From assembly GCF_015229955.1 (NCBI RefSeq), contig NZ_JAAKYZ010000001.1, forward strand, positions 434,001-498,000: a DNA stretch of 64,000 nt, written 5' to 3'. The translations under genes were made by a program, and so were the position numbers. This DNA comes from Campylobacter concisus (GTDB taxonomy: Bacteria; Campylobacterota; Campylobacteria; Campylobacterales; Campylobacteraceae). The notes beneath the pieces are model-generated. The model made no database searches and had not been told where the DNA came from. It worked only from the letters and a program-made list of their open reading frames with translations. Position 1 is the stretch's first letter. Each line of letters begins with the position of its first letter. Shown here piece after piece: positions 18,159 to 25,812 of the stretch.

Positions 18159-18178
18159 AGCGGGAGTTTTCCCGCTTT
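18159..18178 (+). terminator. Terminator hairpin after dps
   Basis: AGCGGGA (18159-18165) pairs with TCCCGCT (18170-18176) around GTTT, followed by TT. Compact and close to the stop. Confidence 0.75.
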
Positions 18179-18181
18179 ATC

Positions 18182-18208
18182 TAAATAAATTCTACTTTTT
18201 GGCGATAT
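18182..18208 (+). promoter_or_regulatory. Candidate sigma-28 (FliA) promoter
   Basis: TAAATAAA (18182-18189), exactly 11 nt, then GGCGATAT (18201-18208). The known flagellar sigma-28 pattern is TAAAGTTT, 11 nt, GCCGATAA, and in Campylobacter the -10 core is CGATWT. The TAAA, the spacing and the CGATAT core all match. Transcription would begin near 18215, about 20 nt before the ATG at 18236. Confidence 0.65.
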
Positions 18209-18235
18209 TGATTCTATAAATTTTAAGGAGTCAAA

Positions 18236-18823
18236 ATGAAAATTTCTCAAATCGCAAACTCATATAATAGTTCAAGTATAAAAGAAAATGTAAAATCAGA
18301 AATTTCACTTCATAAAGATGAAAAGGATATCTCTAAAAAAGAGTCTGAAATTACAAATTTAACAGCCAAAGACATTTCAAATAGCTACTTTTCGCAGTAT
18401 CAAAAAGAGATCGTTAAAAGCAGTAGTTCAAATTTATTAGCTCAAGGTGGCTTAAGCTTTAATGCGCCTAAAAATTTATCAGAAATTTTATCAGGCATTG
18501 ATCTTGTAAATATCGGCTATAACGGTAAATCTTTAAACGAGCTAAGTAGTGACGAGGCAAATGATCTTATTAGCGAGAATGGATTTTTTGGTATCACAAA
18601 TACGGCTGATAGGATAGCTAGCTTTGTGTTAAATGGTGCAGGTGATGACATAGAAAAACTAAAAGCTGGTAGAGATGGTGTGGCAAAGGGTTTTGAGGAT
18701 GCGAAGAAAATTTGGGGAGGCGAGCTTCCTGAAATTTCACAAAAAACTATCGAAAAGACTCTTGAGACACTTGATAAAAAGATCGCTGAGCTTGGCGGTA
18801 ACGTTTTAAATGTTTCAGCTTAA
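18236..18823 (+). CDS. Uncharacterised protein, probably flagellar-coregulated
   Basis: A 195-residue soluble protein with no signal peptide. The N-terminal third is Ser, Lys and Glu rich and probably disordered (MKISQIANSYNSS). The C-terminal domain contains GFFGITNTADRIASFVLNGA near residue 121 and IWGGELPEISQKTIE near residue 163. I recall similar C-terminal domains in epsilonproteobacterial proteins labelled hydrogenase-4 component G, a label with no support here: no hydrogenase gene is nearby. A sigma-28-like promoter precedes it, suggesting expression with late flagellar genes. AAGGAGTCAAA gives the start. Function unknown. Confidence 0.85.
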   Translation: MKISQIANSYNSSSIKENVKSEISLHKDEKDISKKESEITNLTAKDISNSYFSQYQKEIVKSSSSNLLAQGGLSFNAPKNLSEILSGIDLVNIGYNGKSLNELSSDEANDLISENGFFGITNTADRIASFVLNGAGDDIEKLKAGRDGVAKGFEDAKKIWGGELPEISQKTIEKTLETLDKKIAELGGNVLNVSA

Positions 18824-18828
18824 CTATT

Positions 18829-18887
18829 TTAGGCAGGCTCGCCTAAGATAAATTTGTATGATCGTGTATATAAATTTAGATACGATC
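18829..18887 (+). terminator. Two tandem hairpins after the sigma-28-driven gene
   Basis: TTAGGC (18829-18834) pairs with GCCTAA (18841-18846). Then GATCGTGT (18860-18867) pairs with ATACGATC (18880-18887, one G-U), followed by CTTTAATTT. The second resembles an intrinsic terminator more than the first. Confidence 0.5.
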
Positions 18888-18956
18888 CTTTAATTTCCCA
18901 CAAAATTTATTTAATCTTAAAAGTTATACTTCGCCGTTTTACACTAAGGAGAAGAG

Positions 18957-19394
18957 ATGAAAGCTAAAATTTTACTTCCACTGGCAACTGCTATCATGTT
19001 TTTGGGTTGCTCATTTTTTGAGGATAACCCACCAGTGCGAAAACAGCCAAGACAGGTCATGCAAAATACACCAGTAAAAAGCTCAATCAAAGGTTTTATA
19101 AAAGAGGTTACTTATAAAGATTCAAAATACTGCTATGAAATAGTGGCGAGCGATACAAAAAACCACAAACTCAATAAAGCAAATTTTTGTGCAAATAGAT
19201 ACTATTATGATAAAGGCGACTTAGTCTATGCAACATTTTATGCAGATAAACTTATAGATATGCTTCTTATAAAAGAGGGCGGCTCTCGTGGCTTATATAA
19301 TGGTATAAAAAAGCCACAAAATGAAGTCATTATTAAAAGAAAAAATGTAAAAACAAATATCGAAGTGCCAAAAGAGGAAAAAATTTCTTTTTAA
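18957..19394 (+). CDS. Small lipoprotein of unknown function
   Basis: A 145-residue protein with a clear lipobox: hydrophobic start MKAKILLPLATAIM then FLGC, with Cys18 as the predicted lipidated residue. The next residue is Ser, which in other bacteria would favour outer-membrane sorting. The body is basic and has a beta-rich segment around residues 45-105 (SIKGFIKEVTYKDSKYCYEI). Two further Cys (near residues 58 and 74) could form a disulfide. CTAAGGAGAAGAG precedes the ATG. It is monocistronic with a strong terminator 63 nt downstream. No family is recognised. Confidence 0.85.
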   Translation: MKAKILLPLATAIMFLGCSFFEDNPPVRKQPRQVMQNTPVKSSIKGFIKEVTYKDSKYCYEIVASDTKNHKLNKANFCANRYYYDKGDLVYATFYADKLIDMLLIKEGGSRGLYNGIKKPQNEVIIKRKNVKTNIEVPKEEKISF

Positions 19395-19419
19395 TTACCG
19401 TTGATTTACTGCTTGCTTA

Positions 19420-19490
19420 TATAATTTCAACAGCAATCAAAACTAGAACTCCTTTTAAGGGGCAAAGCAACAGCCCCTTTTTCTTTTTAT
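19420..19490 (+). ncRNA. Candidate short RNA between the lipoprotein gene and porA
   Basis: A TATAAT box (19420-19425), with TTGATT at 19401-19406 upstream, is followed within about 35 nt by a strong terminator: AAGGGGC (19457-19463) pairs with GCCCCTT (19473-19479), then TTTCTTTTT. There is no reading frame between. A transcript of about 55-60 nt would carry CTCCTT, complementary to ribosome-binding sites. It may instead simply be the terminator of the lipoprotein gene. Only the box and hairpin are seen; the RNA is inferred. Confidence 0.3.
19457..19490 (+). terminator. Strong intrinsic terminator upstream of porA
   Basis: A seven-bp GC-rich stem AAGGGGC/GCCCCTT with a nine-base loop is followed by TTTCTTTTTAT. 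It isolates porA from the upstream lipoprotein gene. Confidence 0.85.
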
Positions 19491-19613
19491 TCCTTTAAAA
19501 TTTTGTCCTTGTTTTATTTAAAATTATCAACTTGTATCTATTTTTGATTAATTACGGTAAACGATCGGTAACTGAAATTAAAAATTTTAAGCTTCATGTT
19601 AAATTTTATTGAT

Positions 19614-19619
19614 TATAAT
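19614..19619 (+). promoter_or_regulatory. Candidate -10 box of the porin gene
   Basis: TATAAT within TTTTATTGATTATAATCG lies 31 nt before the chosen ATG, preceded by T-rich periodic sequence typical of strong Campylobacter promoters. The implied transcript start is near 19626, about 24 nt ahead of the ATG. Confidence 0.65.
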
Positions 19620-19649
19620 CGTCGACACAAAACCTTAAAAGGAGAAAAA

Positions 19650-20924
19650 ATGAAACTAACAAAAATTAGTTTAGCCGCTTTGGTTGCTTTAGGTGCATTT
19701 TCAAGTGTAGCAAGTGCTACTCCACTTGAAGAAGCTATAAAAAATGTAGATCTTTCAGGATTTGCAAGATATAGATATACAAACGATAAAAAACACGGTG
19801 AGTTTTCTAATACAAAATCAGAGTCTGGCTCAAAAGCTGGTCATCAATTTAAAGCAGTAACAAATTTTAAAGCTGCTATCGATGATAACTTCTTTGGTGT
19901 TATTGGTTTAAGATATAACGCTACTGATAAATCTGGTGATAATACTCAGGGCAATCAAGGCTCTAGAGGCACTGGTACAGATAAAACAAATACAACCAAT
20001 GCCTTTGAAGTTCATCAGTTCTATCTTGGTTATAAAGCTGGAAACACCACTATAACAGCTGGCAAACAAGAGATTGGCTCATTCTTTACAGATGATGCTA
20101 TCGCTACTGGTGTAAGAGTGGTAAATGAAGATATTGAAGGACTAACACTTACTGCTTTAGCTTTTGATGCAATTGAGGGTGATAGTGTTGAGAGTGATGG
20201 AGATCTATATGTAAATACTGGTTACTTAAATATTTATGATGTTGGTAATCTATATGCGGCTGGTATAGCTGGCTCATATGATCCTATTAATTTCCAACTA
20301 TGGTATGCTAGCCTAACAAATCTAGCTGATCTACTTGCAGCTGATGTTTCAGCAAATTTTGCTATTAATGATGATGTTAGCTTAGGTGGTAGAGTTAACT
20401 ATATAAATACTACTGTAGATAAAAGTGCAAAAGCACATCTTTCTAAAGGTATAGATGAATCTAATGGCGTTGCAAACTATAATGATGGTAACTTCTATGC
20501 TGGCGAACTTACAGCTTCACTATTTGGCTTTGATTTGAGAGCTGGTTATATGGGTTGGAAAGTTGATAATAAAGGTGTAACATCATTTGCTCTTGAAGAT
20601 AAAGGTAGTCTAATAGATGTTGGTGAGCTTACACTTGATCCAACTTGGGCTGATGGAAAAGCAAACCTAGTATATGGAACAGCTGGATATACATTTGATA
20701 AATTTACAGTTGGTGTTGATTACATAAAAGGCCACATTAAACACGCTGCAGCTGCTGGCGAAAATGGCAAAGAAAAAGTTGAAGAGATTACTCCAAGATT
20801 TGCATATGAGTATAGCAAAAAGCTAACATTTAGCTCATACTATGCATTCAAAACTTCAAAATTTGCTGATGAGGCTAAAAACAAAGAAGATCAATTCAGA
20901 TTTGAAGCTAAATACTCATTCTAA
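19650..20924 (+). CDS. porA: Major outer-membrane porin (Campylobacter MOMP family)
   Basis: A 424-residue beta-barrel porin that lets small solutes across the outer membrane. The signal peptide MKLTKISLAALVALGAFSSV ends ASA before TPLEEA. The mature part alternates amphipathic strands rich in aromatic residues and Gly and ends in Phe (FRFEAKYSF), the signal recognised by the Bam machinery. I chose ATG 19650 over an upstream in-frame ATG because AAAAGGAGAAAAA precedes it and the signal peptide begins there. Loops such as residues 50-60 and 100-112 are Ser/Thr/Gly/Asn rich and probably surface exposed. It is bracketed by strong terminators, as expected for a highly expressed single gene. Confidence 0.92.
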   Translation: MKLTKISLAALVALGAFSSVASATPLEEAIKNVDLSGFARYRYTNDKKHGEFSNTKSESGSKAGHQFKAVTNFKAAIDDNFFGVIGLRYNATDKSGDNTQGNQGSRGTGTDKTNTTNAFEVHQFYLGYKAGNTTITAGKQEIGSFFTDDAIATGVRVVNEDIEGLTLTALAFDAIEGDSVESDGDLYVNTGYLNIYDVGNLYAAGIAGSYDPINFQLWYASLTNLADLLAADVSANFAINDDVSLGGRVNYINTTVDKSAKAHLSKGIDESNGVANYNDGNFYAGELTASLFGFDLRAGYMGWKVDNKGVTSFALEDKGSLIDVGELTLDPTWADGKANLVYGTAGYTFDKFTVGVDYIKGHIKHAAAAGENGKEKVEEITPRFAYEYSKKLTFSSYYAFKTSKFADEAKNKEDQFRFEAKYSF

Positions 20925-20952
20925 TCGTAGCTCATTAATCAACTTATGATAT

Positions 20953-20987
20953 AATCCCGGGTCGGAGCAATCTGATCCGGGATTTTT
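20953..20987 (+). terminator. Very stable terminator after the porin gene
   Basis: A 14-bp stem runs from 20953-20966 to 20971-20984, closed by a GCAA (GNRA) tetraloop, with two G-U pairs, followed by TTTTT overlapping the stem base. This is the strongest hairpin seen in the window. Confidence 0.9.
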
Positions 20988-21016
20988 AAATTTAGAGCAA
21001 AATTTCAAGGAAAATT

Positions 21017-21574
21017 ATGAAAAGTATTAAAATTTCTTTTTTGGCGTGTTTTTTGGTGGCAAATGCCTTTGCAGCTTCACAAGTCTACTATATAGAAGCT
21101 CGTGGTGAGTTTGGTAAAGAACTTGCAGAAATGGCAAAAAAGCAGGCTAATGATAGAAATGAAAAAGTAAATATCTATGTCGATGAAGATCCAAGACGCT
21201 ATAAAGATAATAGAATTTTAAAATTGGGCGTTGATAGAAAGGGTAGATATAGTGTTTCTTTAGGTAAGGAGCTTTACGAAAAGCAATGTGCTAGCTGTCA
21301 TGGCGAGAATGCTGATAAAAGGCCATTTGGTTCAACACCTCTAAAAAATATGGATGCTAAAGATATTGAAGATAGTATCATCTCTTATAGAAGTGACTCA
21401 AGTTTTGGCGGAAGCGGCAAAAATGTAATGCAAAACCAAGCTAAAATTCTTTCAAATAATGATCTTGGCGCGATTCTCGCCTATCTAAAAGGCAAAGATG
21501 CATTTGCTGAGCAAGACGCAAATGAAAACAAACCAGTCTCTACTCAAACAAAGCAAGGCAGTTATTTAAGATAA
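21017..21574 (+). CDS. Periplasmic monohaem c-type cytochrome
   Basis: A 185-residue exported protein (signal MKSIKISFLACFLVANAFAA) with one haem attachment motif CASCH near residue 92. A C-terminal class-I-like fold follows, with candidate distal Met in KNVMQNQ and the closing helix LGAILAYLKGKD. About 70 residues between signal and haem domain have no recognised family (YYIEARGEFGKELAEMAKKQ). It lies 45 nt before ccsBA, which would attach its haem. Its electron partners are unknown. Confidence 0.88.
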   Translation: MKSIKISFLACFLVANAFAASQVYYIEARGEFGKELAEMAKKQANDRNEKVNIYVDEDPRRYKDNRILKLGVDRKGRYSVSLGKELYEKQCASCHGENADKRPFGSTPLKNMDAKDIEDSIISYRSDSSFGGSGKNVMQNQAKILSNNDLGAILAYLKGKDAFAEQDANENKPVSTQTKQGSYLR

Positions 21575-21619
21575 GTTTCACTTTGATAGCTTTGTCATAA
21601 TATAAATAAAAGGAAGCAG

Positions 21620-24600
21620 ATGTTAAATCCAAAATCATTATTTTTAAGTATGGGCTCAGCTATCATTTTGATGATAATCTTTGCCATAGCTAGCGGAGTC
21701 GCTACGATAATAGAAAGTAAAACTAGTACAGAAGCTGCATGGTACTATGTTTATGGTGCCAGCTGGTTTGCGCTCATTCAACTACTTCTTGGCATAAATT
21801 TGACCTATAATATCTTTAGATATAGCTTAATAGATCCAAAAAAACTCCCTTCTCTTATCTTCCACCTTGGTTTTATCGTTATCTTAATCGGTGCTGGTAT
21901 AACAAGATACCTTGGCTTTGAGGCTGATATGCATATAAGAGAAAAAACTCAGTCAAATATCGTTACGACAAAAATATCCTATTTAAATTTAACCGCATTA
22001 AACGATAATGAAGAAGAGATAAACGCTGCTTTGCCACTAGGAATTTCTGATGCAAAAAAAGGTTTTGATCTAAAGCTAAAAATAGCAGATAATGAAGCTA
22101 ATTTAAAATTTAAAGAATTTGTGCCAAATGCAAGTTATAAGTTTGTGGATGATAAAAATGGGCAACCAGTAGTGGAATTTGTGGTTTCAAACGAGAGTGA
22201 AAGTGAAGAAATTTTCTTGTTAGAAGAAGAGGAAGCAAGGGTTGCAGATATTAGTTTTATCTTTAATGCTAAGCCAGACGAGAGCAAAAAATATGTACTT
22301 TTTAAATTAGTGGACGGAAATTTCACAGTTACTTCAAATACTAATCTTTCAAAATTTACAATGAGTGATAGTTCAAAAACTGAGTTAAAAGCTGGTAGCG
22401 TAAATGAATTTGGCATGGGTAGTCTTTATACTATTTCAAATATAAATTTTGCTCCAAGATTAGTTTCAGTTCATGCCTCAAAGAAGCTAGTTAGCACAAA
22501 AGATAGCGAATTTAACGCCTTGATAGCTGAATTAAATTATAAAGGCGACAGTAAAGAGATGCATATTTTTTATAACCTAACAGAGCCTTCACGCTTGGCT
22601 GTGGCTGGACAAAAATTTAACGCTTCATGGGGTGCGCAGCAAGTTAAACTCCCGTTTAGCCTATACTTAAAAGACTTTGAGCTTAAAAGATATCCTGGCT
22701 CAAATTCGCCTATGAGCTATTCAAGTGAAGTTATTGTAAAAGATGATACAAACATGTCAGGGCTTGACTATAAAATTTATATGAATCATGTACTTGACTA
22801 TGATGGCTATAGATTCTTCCAAAGCTCATACGATACAGACGAAAAAGGAACCATTCTCTCTGTCAATAAAGATCCAGGCAAGATACCAACTTATATCGGG
22901 TACTTTTTACTTGGGCTTGGCTTTGTGTTAAATGTTGTAAATCCTGGTAGCCGTTTTAGAAAACTAGCTAAGTTAATAGACAATGAATCAACAAAAGGTG
23001 GTAAAAAGGTTGTTGCTATCATTGCCATTATGCTTTTAAGTTTAAATTTTAGCTCATTAAAGGCTGAAGACTTTTTGCCTAATATCAGCAAAGAGCACAC
23101 ACAAAAGCTTTCTAGACTTATTGTGCAAAGCTCAGATGGTAGAATGAAGCCATTTGATACTCTTAGCAAAGAAATTTTAAATAAAATACATAGAAGTGAG
23201 AACATAAATAGCCTAAACTCAAATCAAGCAATGCTTTCAATAATGGTAACACCTGATTTTTGGCGAAGTGAAAAAATTATCTCACTTGGGCAAAGTAAGG
23301 AACTAAAAAAAGAGCTTGGCATAGATGAAAATGCAAAGTATGCAAGTTTTAATGATTTTTTTAGAACCACAAAAGATGGCGGAAGTGAATATAAACTCAC
23401 AAAATTTGCTGAAATTGCTAATCGCAAGCACCCTGGATCACGCAATACATTTGATAAAGATGTGATAAAGATCGATGAGAGATTGAATGTTTTTTATATG
23501 ATATTTATTGGTGAAATTTTTAAAATTTTTCCAAAACAAGATGACCCATCAAACTCTTGGTATTCGCCTGCTAGTGCAATGATGTACTTTCCGCCTAAGG
23601 AGGCTGATCTAGTCATCAATATGATGAGAGAGTATTTCGCAGCAGTTGATGCAGCAACAAAAGATAATGATTGGAGTAAGGCTGATGCCGCACTTGATAA
23701 AATTTCAGCCTATCAGCAAAAGTACGGTTCTGCTGTAATGCCAAGTGAAGAAAAGATAAATATAGAAATTTTGTTTAATAAAATTCAAATTTTTGAGCGA
23801 TTGACACCGGTTTATCTTTTAGCAGGCCTTGCGCTTTTGTTTTTTGTTTTTGTTAAAATGCTAGCTCCAAAAGTTCAGATAAATGGCATTGTAAAAGTTG
23901 TATACATTATAAATTTACTAGCTTTTCTTACTCACACTGTCGGACTTGGACTTCGTTGGTACATTGCTGAGCATGCGCCTTGGAGCAATGCTTATGAATC
24001 GATGGTCTATATCGCTTGGGCTCTAGGATTTTCTGGTATCGTCTTTGCAAAACGTAGCCCTATTGCTCTTGCTCTTACGTCTATATTGGCAGGTGTTACA
24101 TTGTTTGTTGCGCACCTTAGCTGGATGGATCCGCAGATCACTACACTTGTGCCGGTGCTTCAAAGCTACTGGCTAACAATACATGTTTCTGTCATTACTG
24201 CAAGTTATGGATTTTTAGGGCTTTGCGCATTACTTGGCGGCTTTACACTATTGCTTATCATTTTACAAAATAAGAAAAAGCCAAATCCAGAAATTTCTCG
24301 CAATATCCTCGAAGCCACTCGTATAAATGAGATGGCTATGATACTAGGACTTAGTTTGCTTACTCTTGGAAATTTCCTAGGCGGTGTTTGGGCGAACGAG
24401 AGTTGGGGCAGATATTGGGGCTGGGACAGCAAGGAGACTTGGGCGCTAGTTTCGATACTTGTTTATGCCGCGGTTCTTCATATAAGATTTATTCCAAAAC
24501 TAAACAACCAGTATGCATTTGCAGTGGCTTCATTTTTTGCTTATTGGTCGATTATTATGACTTATTTTGGTGTAAATTTTTATTTAGCTGGTATGCACTC

Positions 24601-24715
24601 GTATGCAGCTGGCGATCCATTGCCAGTGCCTGATTTTATCTGGATTAGTATCATAATAATGGTGCTTATGAGTATTTTAGCATTTACAAAGCGATCACTT
24701 TGCTCAAGGCTTTAG
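21620..24715 (+). CDS. ccsBA: Fused cytochrome c biogenesis protein CcsBA
   Basis: System II cytochrome c synthase: it exports haem and ligates it to CXXCH motifs in the periplasm. The 1031-residue fusion has an N-terminal ResB/CcsB part (helices near residues 10-30, 48-68 and 78-96; large periplasmic domain about 110-430; helix near 440), and a C-terminal CcsA part with several helices. The haem-handling WWD-type segment is visible as WGRYWGWDSKETWAL near residue 935, and candidate His ligands lie in LTHTVGLGLRW and LHIRF. Fusions of this kind are established in Campylobacter, Helicobacter and Wolinella. It is followed with no gap by a small membrane gene. Confidence 0.95.
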   Translation: MLNPKSLFLSMGSAIILMIIFAIASGVATIIESKTSTEAAWYYVYGASWFALIQLLLGINLTYNIFRYSLIDPKKLPSLIFHLGFIVILIGAGITRYLGFEADMHIREKTQSNIVTTKISYLNLTALNDNEEEINAALPLGISDAKKGFDLKLKIADNEANLKFKEFVPNASYKFVDDKNGQPVVEFVVSNESESEEIFLLEEEEARVADISFIFNAKPDESKKYVLFKLVDGNFTVTSNTNLSKFTMSDSSKTELKAGSVNEFGMGSLYTISNINFAPRLVSVHASKKLVSTKDSEFNALIAELNYKGDSKEMHIFYNLTEPSRLAVAGQKFNASWGAQQVKLPFSLYLKDFELKRYPGSNSPMSYSSEVIVKDDTNMSGLDYKIYMNHVLDYDGYRFFQSSYDTDEKGTILSVNKDPGKIPTYIGYFLLGLGFVLNVVNPGSRFRKLAKLIDNESTKGGKKVVAIIAIMLLSLNFSSLKAEDFLPNISKEHTQKLSRLIVQSSDGRMKPFDTLSKEILNKIHRSENINSLNSNQAMLSIMVTPDFWRSEKIISLGQSKELKKELGIDENAKYASFNDFFRTTKDGGSEYKLTKFAEIANRKHPGSRNTFDKDVIKIDERLNVFYMIFIGEIFKIFPKQDDPSNSWYSPASAMMYFPPKEADLVINMMREYFAAVDAATKDNDWSKADAALDKISAYQQKYGSAVMPSEEKINIEILFNKIQIFERLTPVYLLAGLALLFFVFVKMLAPKVQINGIVKVVYIINLLAFLTHTVGLGLRWYIAEHAPWSNAYESMVYIAWALGFSGIVFAKRSPIALALTSILAGVTLFVAHLSWMDPQITTLVPVLQSYWLTIHVSVITASYGFLGLCALLGGFTLLLIILQNKKKPNPEISRNILEATRINEMAMILGLSLLTLGNFLGGVWANESWGRYWGWDSKETWALVSILVYAAVLHIRFIPKLNNQYAFAVASFFAYWSIIMTYFGVNFYLAGMHSYAAGDPLPVPDFIWISIIIMVLMSILAFTKRSLCSRL

Positions 24716-25147
24716 ATGCTAATAAAAGGTCTAATAGTTTTCTTTATTGTATTGCTATTAATTGCAATTTGTGCGTTAATCTATTTACTTTTAAGAAATA
24801 GAGATTATAGCGCCGAAATAAAGGAGCTTGCATTAGAAAAAGAAGAGATAACGATCGAAAAGCTTGAAAAGCTTGCTGGTGATAATAGTTTAAGTAAAAA
24901 CGAGCTTTTCGAACTTATTCAAATCTTTGTAGGAAATTTTAGTATACCAGCTAAAAATAACCAAGTCATGCCAAAAGAGGCAAATAACTATATAAATTTT
25001 ATAATTTTAATCTGCTCTCATAAAAATTCTGATGCAAAGCTCATCAGTTTTTTAGACAAAGAAGCTAAAAAGAAAAATCCAAGCTATATTGTCGAGATAG
25101 AAGAGAGTGAGAAAATCGGCATAGAAAATCGCAAAAATCGTAGATAA
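24716..25147 (+). CDS. Unknown membrane-anchored protein
   Basis: A 143-residue protein with one N-terminal membrane helix (residues about 3-26, LIVFFIVLLLIAICALIYLL) and a charged, mostly helical cytoplasmic domain rich in Glu and Lys. The ATG directly follows the ccsBA stop, so it is probably translationally coupled to it. That proximity could mean a role in haem or cytochrome assembly, but no motif supports this. No family is recognised. Confidence 0.75.
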   Translation: MLIKGLIVFFIVLLLIAICALIYLLLRNRDYSAEIKELALEKEEITIEKLEKLAGDNSLSKNELFELIQIFVGNFSIPAKNNQVMPKEANNYINFIILICSHKNSDAKLISFLDKEAKKKNPSYIVEIEESEKIGIENRKNRR

Positions 25148-25200
25148 ATTTATTCAAAAAAGTGTAGTTAAAATATCTTAAAATTAAATTTGGTATAAAA

Positions 25201-25701
25201 ATGAGTTCTTATGATTTTGATTCTATGTACGTGATATTTCTTATTTTATTTTCAATCGTATTGCCTATATTTTTGATAATCCCTGCGGGTAGATATAATA
25301 TAAAGGTTTATAAAAGTAAATTTGACCTAATTGGGCTTCATCTAATTTTTCCAGTCATTATATTGCCTGCTTTGGTAGGTACTTTTATTTTAGTTTGTAG
25401 CTTTTTAAATATTTCAGATTATACTGGTTTAAGCTTTGTTTTCTATGCTTTTTTGATTCTAATGATATCATATATAATTTATGGCTTTTATGTTTGTATC
25501 AAATATAACTACGGCTTTTTTCATTGTATCGTAGCGCTTTTCTTAAGATTTAATTATGTTACCCCACTTATTTATCTGCTCTTTTTAGGCGGAAAAAACT
25601 ATAAAGATGACAAAGAGATAACTTCTAAAAATATTAAAGACTTAAAATTTTTTGATCAGTTTAGATTTTTCATTTATAATTTAATTGCTATTAGAAGTTA
25701 A
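25201..25701 (+). CDS. Unknown polytopic membrane protein
   Basis: A 166-residue, Phe- and Ile-rich membrane protein with about four helices (near residues 9-27, 45-69, 78-100 and 105-130), and a charged C-terminal tail. There is no strong ribosome site before the ATG (only GGTATAAAA), so the start is less certain than elsewhere. It is the last gene of the ccsBA run and converges on pbpB. A T-rich hairpin follows. No family is recognised. Confidence 0.65.
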   Translation: MSSYDFDSMYVIFLILFSIVLPIFLIIPAGRYNIKVYKSKFDLIGLHLIFPVIILPALVGTFILVCSFLNISDYTGLSFVFYAFLILMISYIIYGFYVCIKYNYGFFHCIVALFLRFNYVTPLIYLLFLGGKNYKDDKEITSKNIKDLKFFDQFRFFIYNLIAIRS

Positions 25702-25748
25702 AAGTATTTAAGAGCATTAAAGGTTTTGCAATTAGAGAAAACGCCAAA

Positions 25749-25782
25749 AAGCAAGAGAAATTTTTACATTTAGTTTTTGCTT
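25749..25782. terminator. Weak hairpin between converging genes
   Basis: AAGCAAGAG (25749-25757) pairs with TTTTTGCTT (25774-25782) with two G-U pairs, followed on the + strand by AGTTTTTAGGTCTTTTTT. It could end the upstream + transcript. The stem is short and A-T rich. Confidence 0.35.
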
Positions 25783-25812
25783 AGTTTTTAGGTCTTTTTT
25801 GTTTTTAAAATT

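Noticed and set aside
20947-20956. TATAAT box just after porA
   Set aside because: Its last bases are part of the left arm of the porA terminator; nothing but the cytochrome gene follows, and no transcript is implied.
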